Below, piece after piece: positions 7,881 to 12,063 of a stretch of 12,063 nt of DNA (position 1 is the stretch's first letter; every line of letters begins with the position of its first letter). Origin of the DNA: Flavobacteriales bacterium. GTDB lineage: Bacteria > Bacteroidota > Bacteroidia > Flavobacteriales > UBA7430. Under the pieces are notes generated by a model. That model saw nothing but the letters and a program-made list of their open reading frames with translations. It was not told the origin of the DNA and searched no databases. Both the position numbers and the translations under genes were made by a program. The DNA is taken from assembly GCA_024959975.1 (NCBI GenBank), contig JANXFM010000033.1, positions 1-12,063 on the forward strand. The letters run 5' to 3'.

Positions 7881-9308
7881 TTAGTTTTTGGAATTCATCA
7901 AAAGTTTAGAAAAAGAAAAAAGTTCTTCTTCTTTAAACGAAGCGGCCATTAACTGAACGCCAATAGGCATATTTTCTGAAGACTTCCACAAGGGTAAAGA
8001 AATCGCAGGAATACCTGCTAAGTTGGCATGTACCGTGTAAATATCTTCTAGATAAACCACTGTTGGGTCTTCATTTTTAACTCCTATTTCAAATGCTGTA
8101 CTTGGCGTGGTAGGCATCAAAATAAAATCATAATTTTTTAAGACCTCTTCCGTCCTGTCCTGAATAAGTCTACGAACGCGTTGAGCTTTGGTATAATATG
8201 CATCGTAGTATCCGGAGCTCAATACGAAAGTCCCTAACATAATTCTACGCTTCACCTCTTCTCCAAAACCTTCCGTTCTCGAAAGTTTGTATGTGCTTTC
8301 TATATCGTGGGCGTTTGGGCTTCTGTAGCCGTAGTGAGCGCCATCGAATCGAGCCAGATTTGAGGAAGCCTCAGCTGTCGTAAGGACATAGTAGCTAGGG
8401 ACAATAACATCTAAGTAGGGGAATTTTTGTTCTTCTACGATATGTCCCTGAGCTTTTAGATCGCTTATGAGTTTCAAAAAGTTCTCCTTGATCTCCGGAT
8501 TTAAGCCCGGGCTTTCAATATACTCTTTCAAATAAGCGATTTTCTTTTTTCCCGATGGAATCTTAGCTTCGCTGTAAGGAGTTACAGGAACCGAAGAACT
8601 CGTAGAATCGTTTGGATCTACTCCGGCAATTATTTCGGTAACCAAAGCTGCATCTTCAATAGATTTTGCCAAAGGACCGATTTGGTCGAATGAAGAGGCA
8701 TAGGCAATTAAACCAAAACGCGAAACACGTGCATAGGTTGGCTTCATTCCAATAACGCCACAAAATGCTGCCGGCTGACGAATAGAACCTCCGGTATCAC
8801 TTCCCAATGCAACCTGACACAAATCTGCCGCAACAGCTGCTGCTGAACCTCCTGAAGAGCCTCCCGCAACGGTTTTCGGATCGCATGGGTTTTTAACTGG
8901 GCCGTAGGTCGATGTTTCGTTGGCAGACCCCATGGCGAACTCATCACAATTTACCCGCCCGATGATAATCGCATCTTCTTTTAATAGGCGTTCGACTACG
9001 GTTGCACTGTATAAAGATTCGAATCCTTCAAGAATTTTAGAGGAAGCGGAAACTTTGTGGCCTTCAAAACAAATATTGTCTTTTAATGCGATGACCATTC
9101 CGGCTAATCTGCCGGCAGTACCTGCTTGTAGTTTTTCATCTACTTTTTTTGCTCTTGATATCGCTTCATCAGTAAAAACCTCTATGTAAATGTTAAGGTC
9201 TTTATGCTTGTCAATACGTTCGAGATAGTAATCTACCAAAGACTGGCAGCTTGTAGAACCCGAATGAATGGATTCCCGGATCTCACTTAGAGAAGTAAAG
9301 TTCTTCAA
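7881..9308 (-). CDS. gatA: Aspartyl/glutamyl-tRNA(Asn/Gln) amidotransferase subunit A (TTG start)
   Basis: This is the amidase subunit of GatCAB. It releases ammonia from glutamine to convert misacylated Glu-tRNA(Gln) or Asp-tRNA(Asn) in the cytoplasm. Numbering from the TTG, the amidase-signature triad is Lys76 ('ALKDNI'), cis-Ser151 ('GGSSGGSAAAVAA') and nucleophile Ser175 ('GSDTGGSIRQPAAFCG'). The C-terminal part ends with 'AGIPAISLPLW' and 'PIGVQLMA', as expected. The reading frame stays open to an ATG at 9434, but that extension lies inside tatA and gives a lysine-rich, non-homologous leader. Starting at the TTG at 9308-9306 gives 475 residues beginning 'KNFTSLSEIRESI' after Met, the usual GatA N-terminus, 19 nt after the tatA stop. 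No ATG lies between. gatB and gatC are not in the window. Confidence 0.93.
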   Translation of the reverse strand: MKNFTSLSEIRESIHSGSTSCQSLVDYYLERIDKHKDLNIYIEVFTDEAISRAKKVDEKLQAGTAGRLAGMVIALKDNICFEGHKVSASSKILEGFESLYSATVVERLLKEDAIIIGRVNCDEFAMGSANETSTYGPVKNPCDPKTVAGGSSGGSAAAVAADLCQVALGSDTGGSIRQPAAFCGVIGMKPTYARVSRFGLIAYASSFDQIGPLAKSIEDAALVTEIIAGVDPNDSTSSSVPVTPYSEAKIPSGKKKIAYLKEYIESPGLNPEIKENFLKLISDLKAQGHIVEEQKFPYLDVIVPSYYVLTTAEASSNLARFDGAHYGYRSPNAHDIESTYKLSRTEGFGEEVKRRIMLGTFVLSSGYYDAYYTKAQRVRRLIQDRTEEVLKNYDFILMPTTPSTAFEIGVKNEDPTVVYLEDIYTVHANLAGIPAISLPLWKSSENMPIGVQLMAASFKEEELFSFSKLLMNSKN

Positions 9309-9327
9309 GGTGTAGGGTTTTTTGGGC

Positions 9328-9516
9328 TTATTTTTCTTCGTTGTCGATTTTGTCTTTTTCGTCTTTCGCGGCGTCTTTAAATTCTTTAATTCCGCTTCCC
9401 AGACCACGCATAAGCTCAGGGATTTTTTTGCCACCGAACAATAAAAGGACAGCCAGAAGGATTAAAACCCATTCGTAGCCTCCCATAAATCCAAAAAAGA
9501 TAGATAAAAGTGTCAT
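9328..9516 (-). CDS. tatA: Sec-independent protein translocase subunit TatA/TatE
   Basis: The 62-residue protein has the TatA plan. A single N-terminal membrane helix (about 13-27, 'YEWVLILLAVLLLFGG') leads into the hinge and amphipathic helix 'GGKKIPELMRGLGSGIKEF' (28-46), and the tail is short, acidic and lysine-rich. TatA oligomers form the passage for folded twin-arginine substrates across the inner membrane, together with TatC, which is not in this window. The chosen ATG at 9516 has a good -7 promoter box upstream. The Met at residue 11 is a possible but less likely start. It precedes gatA with a 19-nt gap. An upstream-extended gatA call would overlap 107 nt of this gene, but the TatA frame is clearly the coding one there. 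Confidence 0.93.
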   Translation of the reverse strand: MTLLSIFFGFMGGYEWVLILLAVLLLFGGKKIPELMRGLGSGIKEFKDAAKDEKDKIDNEEK

Positions 9517-9530
9517 ATTCTTGTTTTTAT

Positions 9531-9542
9531 ACCCTAATGGGT
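9531..9542 (-). promoter_or_regulatory. Small stem-loop in the tatA leader
   Basis: The sequence ACCCTAATGGGT is an inverted repeat with 4-bp GC-rich arms and a 4-nt loop. If transcription starts about 7 nt after the -7 box (near 9544), this stem would lie within the first 15 nt of the tatA mRNA, leaving an A-rich single-stranded stretch before the ATG. A short 5' stem can protect mRNA ends. With only four pairs, chance occurrence is quite possible. Confidence 0.25.
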
Positions 9543-9550
9543 GCTTCGTG

Positions 9551-9558
9551 CAAAGGTA
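9551..9558 (-). promoter_or_regulatory. Bacteroidota -7 promoter box for tatA-gatA-mltD-DUF4837
   Basis: On the minus strand this reads TACCTTTG, matching the TAnnTTTG consensus. A TTTC, close to the TTTG -33 consensus, lies 20 nt upstream inside the 14-bp repeats. The predicted start near 9544 gives a leader of about 28 nt before the tatA ATG. The position in the only sizeable gap of the minus-strand series supports a separate transcription unit starting at tatA. Confidence 0.55.
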
Positions 9559-9561
9559 AGA

Positions 9562-9603
9562 ATTGAAAGTTGAAGATTGAAAGTTAAAGATTAAAAGTTA
9601 AAA
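9562..9603. repeat. Three tandem copies of a 14-bp AT-rich unit
   Basis: The plus strand shows ATTGAAAGTTGAAG (9562-9575), ATTGAAAGTTAAAG (9576-9589) and ATTAAAAGTTAAAA (9590-9603), head to tail. Neighbouring units differ at one and two positions. The array lies between the envC-like gene and tatA, directly upstream of the tatA -7 box, and provides the TTTC that could serve as its -33 element. The rest of the 170-bp gap (9604-9686) holds no gene, RNA or clear terminator that I can see. Confidence 0.75.
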
Positions 9604-9686
9604 AATACCATTTTCTACTTCTACCCGACTTTGTTTTTCAACCAATACCTGAGAATAGCTGATGCGATAAACTGAAAATCTGCAAA

Positions 9687-10880
9687 TTATTTTTTCATCA
9701 GCCAGGATTGTGGATTAAGCTTTTGGGAACCTTTCCATAACTGAAAATCTACAACGGTACTTCCCTCCTGTTTTGAAGTATACACCAAGCCTATTTCCTC
9801 TTTGGTGTTTAGCTCTTCGCCCTTTTCAACGTACACCTCACTTAAGTTAGAATAAACACTTATGTACTCCCCATGGCGAACCATGATCACCTTTATACCG
9901 TTTGGCATGGTAAGGATACTACTTACTTTACCTTTAAAAACGCTCCTGCAAGGGCTGTGTGATTCCGTGGCAATTTCTATCCCGTTGTTTTCGATAGTTA
10001 CCCCACTTAATACCGGATGTTTTTGTTTTCCATATTTAGAGATTACCAAACCTTTAGCTACGGGCCAGGGTAACTTTCCTTTGTTTGTGTTGAAACTTTT
10101 AGATAGGGCAATTGCCTCGGGTGTAGAGGCAAAACGATTTGCAGAGCCAGAATAATTTGTTTTTCTTAATTCTTCTGCTATAATTCGCTCGATCTCTTTT
10201 TGAATTTTTTTGCGTTTCTTTTTCTTTTCATCCAACGCATTTTTAAGCTCTTTTTCTTTTTCTGATAAGGCTGCTAAACTTACCGATTGCTGCGCCTGCT
10301 CCTGATTTAATAACTCCTTTTCGACTTGTTTATCATCAATTAAATTTTGCTTGATTTCCTTTTGTTTTTTTAAGACTAAAATACTTTTCTCTAAGTCGGT
10401 TTGTTTTTTATTTATGGTCTGTGCCTGAAATTGCCTGTATTGGGATATTTGTCTGATATAAGTCGCGCGCTTATAGGCTTGTTGAAAATCTCTTGAAGAA
10501 AATAAAAATAACAATCGGTTAAAGTGTCGACTGCTTTTATAGGCTTGTTGAATTAAATATGTGTAATCGACTTTTAAAGAATCTAACTCTTGTTCTAAAA
10601 GTGATTTTTGTCTTTGGCTAAGTTCAATCTCCTCTTTTATATAACTTACTTCCTTTTGGATCGTTCGGATGAGCTGTGAACGAATGGTAATCTTTTGTTT
10701 TAATGTTTTGAGTTGATGAAAGGATAGATTTTTATTTTTTTGAGTTTGTTTAAGAACTTCATTACTCAATTGAATCTCTTCTATAAGCTGTTTTTTGCGT
10801 TTTTGTAGTTCAGACCTATCTTGTGCCATTAAACAGTTACAAGACAGAAACAGAAGAAGTATTTTAATGAATAATCTCAT
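9687..10880 (-). CDS. EnvC-like murein hydrolase activator (coiled coil plus degenerate LytM/M23 domain)
   Basis: The 397-residue protein has a signal peptide (about 1-19, cleavage near LMA). A long Lys/Glu/Gln-rich coiled coil spans about 21-240, and a LytM (M23 peptidase-like) domain spans about 270-397. The zinc and catalytic residues of active LytM enzymes are largely lost. The HxGID-type motif reads 'NNGIEIA' (298-304), 'YAHL' reads 'YSNL' (343-346), and the HLHF region reads 'VVDFQLW' (376-382). Only the 'RHGEY' His336 remains. This pattern is typical of EnvC/NlpD-type proteins, which do not cut peptidoglycan but switch on amidases, in E. coli under FtsEX control at the septum. Partner amidases are not in this window. 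The start overlaps the end of the DUF4292 gene by 17 nt. Automatic annotation may label it an M23 metallopeptidase, which the missing residues argue against. Confidence 0.88.
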   Translation of the reverse strand: MRLFIKILLLFLSCNCLMAQDRSELQKRKKQLIEEIQLSNEVLKQTQKNKNLSFHQLKTLKQKITIRSQLIRTIQKEVSYIKEEIELSQRQKSLLEQELDSLKVDYTYLIQQAYKSSRHFNRLLFLFSSRDFQQAYKRATYIRQISQYRQFQAQTINKKQTDLEKSILVLKKQKEIKQNLIDDKQVEKELLNQEQAQQSVSLAALSEKEKELKNALDEKKKKRKKIQKEIERIIAEELRKTNYSGSANRFASTPEAIALSKSFNTNKGKLPWPVAKGLVISKYGKQKHPVLSGVTIENNGIEIATESHSPCRSVFKGKVSSILTMPNGIKVIMVRHGEYISVYSNLSEVYVEKGEELNTKEEIGLVYTSKQEGSTVVDFQLWKGSQKLNPQSWLMKK

Positions 10881-11664
10881 AGGATTCCGGCACGCTAAAA
10901 GGGAATTTGAACTCTTTGTTTAAGTTTATTTTTGAATAGGATAAACTTAGTTTTATTTTTTGACTTGTAAGAACTTTTAAGTCAATCGACTTTGCAATTT
11001 GTTTATTATCGTGCGTCTCAAAATCCTCGTATTTCACTGTAAGGGTACGATCTAATTTTAGATTTTTATACTGTTGGGAAATTATTTTTGAATTCTGTGG
11101 GTTTATAGAAGCTAAATAAATTTCCTGATCTGATTTTCTTTTGTTACGATCCAACTTTTTTAGTTGTTTCGGGCTTGCTGAAGAAAGCATAAAATTTTGG
11201 TCTTTGAGTTTGCAGAAGTATTTTTTTAACTCAAACTCACTTAAAGAATTCCCGATTAATAACGCTTGAATACGCTTAAAACTAAGCGGACTTTGAATTT
11301 TTTCACTTAGATCGGCATAACTACTTTTGTAATACGTTTTTTCAAAACGATTCATGAAATGAATGGTGTCAGGATCAATTAATATCCTGCCCAACTCTAG
11401 CCCTAAGCCCGGGCTGATCGTCATCCAGATGATGCTATCCTTTCGAATTTTAATGCTGCCTTTAAAGGAGAAACTTTGATCTGGATCATTATATTTTCCG
11501 GATATTTTTGCACTCATCCAATTGAAATTGAAATGAGCTGCCTGAACAGAGTCTATAAGAATCTCTGCTTTTGGGGCTTTTGAATAAACGGGCTTTGTAA
11601 TTTTTGAAGATCGACAACTCGCCAGCCCCAGTAAAAGACCTATGAGGAGTATCGTTTTATTCAT
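10864..11664 (-). CDS. DUF4292 family lipoprotein, possibly LolB-like
   Basis: The 266-residue product has a signal peptide with lipobox LASC and the lipidated Cys at 17, so it is probably membrane-anchored. The body opens with 'FNWMSAKISGKYNDPDQSFS' and continues 'GSIKIRKDSIIWMTISPGLG' and 'ELGRILIDPDTIHFMNRFEK'. This matches DUF4292, a Bacteroidota family. The order (Trp-containing strand, antiparallel strands, 'ISPGLGLELGR', then a helix with 'QALLIGN') resembles LolA/LolB lipoprotein carriers, so a role in lipoprotein handling is a reasonable hypothesis but unproven. The C-terminal half is rich in lysine and beta strands. It overlaps the TPR gene by 8 nt upstream and the envC-like gene by 17 nt downstream, so the three are probably one operon. 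Confidence 0.85.
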   Translation of the reverse strand: MNKTILLIGLLLGLASCRSSKITKPVYSKAPKAEILIDSVQAAHFNFNWMSAKISGKYNDPDQSFSFKGSIKIRKDSIIWMTISPGLGLELGRILIDPDTIHFMNRFEKTYYKSSYADLSEKIQSPLSFKRIQALLIGNSLSEFELKKYFCKLKDQNFMLSSASPKQLKKLDRNKRKSDQEIYLASINPQNSKIISQQYKNLKLDRTLTVKYEDFETHDNKQIAKSIDLKVLTSQKIKLSLSYSKINLNKEFKFPFSVPESYEIIH

Positions 11665-12063
11665 ATAAAATACCTTCTCGGGCTTTTTTGTTTAATAGTT
11701 CTGAATTGCCTCCTACTTGCTTGGCTTTTTTCCAATATTTAAGGGCTTCTGCCTTGCGGTCCATTTGGAAAAGAATATCGCCATAATGCTCTAAAGTTTC
11801 TGAGCTATTACCCCCACCCTCAATTGCCTTTTTAATCCACTTTTCAGCTTCAACAAAACGACCCGACTTATACAATATCCAACCGTAAGTATCCTGATAA
11901 GTTGGTTCACCCGGACTTAACTCGACACATTGTTTTGACAAACGTTCAGCTTTTTCCAAATCTTTTGATCGCAAAGATAAATAGTAACTGTAATTGTTTA
12001 GAACGATAGGGTTTTCAGGAATTAATGCTAGAGATTTTTCATAATTAGCATCGGAAGCGTTGT
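11657..12063 (-). CDS. Tetratricopeptide repeat protein, C-terminal part (5' end outside the window)
   Basis: The frame is open from the right edge to the stop at 11657, giving 134 visible residues. An in-frame TTG at 11974 is not a credible start: the 29 codons upstream of it encode continuing TPR sequence ('ANYEKSLALIPENPIVLNN'). About three TPR units follow, with signatures 'NNYSYYLSLRSKDLEKAE', 'YGWILYKSGRFVEAEKWIKK' and 'YGDILFQMDRKAEALKYWKK'. TPRs are helical protein-binding scaffolds; the partner cannot be told from sequence. In related genomes a large TPR protein often precedes DUF4292 and the M23/EnvC gene, which matches the order here. Any signal peptide would lie beyond the window. 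The stop overlaps the DUF4292 start by 8 nt. Confidence 0.9.
   Translation of the reverse strand, partial: NASDANYEKSLALIPENPIVLNNYSYYLSLRSKDLEKAERLSKQCVELSPGEPTYQDTYGWILYKSGRFVEAEKWIKKAIEGGGNSSETLEHYGDILFQMDRKAEALKYWKKAKQVGGNSELLNKKAREGILYE

Noticed and set aside
8920..9189. Plus-strand open frame of 89 codons opposite gatA
   Set aside because: It is antisense to the strongly conserved amidase-signature region of gatA and shows no recognisable domain or start context.
9670..9750. 12-nt direct repeat aactgaaaatct at 9670-9681 and 9739-9750 around the end of the envC-like gene
   Set aside because: One copy encodes the conserved 'DFQL' of LytM. A repeat of this size is expected about once by chance in AT-rich sequence of this length, and no duplication extends beyond it.
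9862..10155. Plus-strand open frame of 97 codons opposite the LytM domain
   Set aside because: It is antisense to a clear coding region, and its composition is explained by that gene.

Overview
This window reads as chromosomal core sequence from a member of the Bacteroidota, most likely a flavobacterium-like lineage. The evidence is low GC content, absence of clear Shine-Dalgarno sequences, promoter -7 boxes of the TAnnTTTG type peculiar to this phylum, a type IX secretion component (PorZ) with a C-terminal sorting domain, a TonB-dependent receptor, and two lipoprotein families (DUF4837 and DUF4292) largely confined to Bacteroidota. I see no phage, transposon, CRISPR or defence genes, and no frameshifted or decayed genes.

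Layout. At the left edge a tRNA-Arg(TCG) gene lies on the minus strand. A 62-bp divergent promoter region separates it from a plus-strand operon, porZ - recO - TonB-dependent receptor (139-5571). Its genes overlap by 1 and 11 nt, so translation is probably coupled. This operon converges, with a 25-bp gap, on a long minus-strand series read from right to left: a TPR protein (running off the window), a DUF4292 lipoprotein, an EnvC-like murein hydrolase activator, then a 170-bp gap with a promoter and short repeats, then tatA, gatA, an MltD-like lytic transglycosylase with LysM, and a DUF4837 lipoprotein. Within each block the genes overlap or lie within about 20 nt. No gene-free stretch exceeds 300 bases; the largest is 9517-9686.

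How the genes fit together. Most products act in the cell envelope. PorZ is a surface component of the type IX secretion attachment complex. The receptor imports a ligand, probably heme or a related compound, across the outer membrane. MltD and the EnvC-like protein cut peptidoglycan or activate its cutting. TatA is a subunit of the twin-arginine exporter. The DUF4292 and DUF4837 proteins are predicted lipoproteins. RecO (recombinational repair), GatA (amidotransferase subunit for Asn/Gln-tRNA) and the tRNA are housekeeping genes carried alongside.

The main corrections to a naive gene call are two. gatA very probably starts at a TTG at 9308, not at an upstream ATG inside tatA. The TPR gene has no start in the window and stays open to the right edge. 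I did not find a convincing undescribed system; the most useful leads are the divergent promoter pair, the tatA leader region, and the envelope gene linkage.
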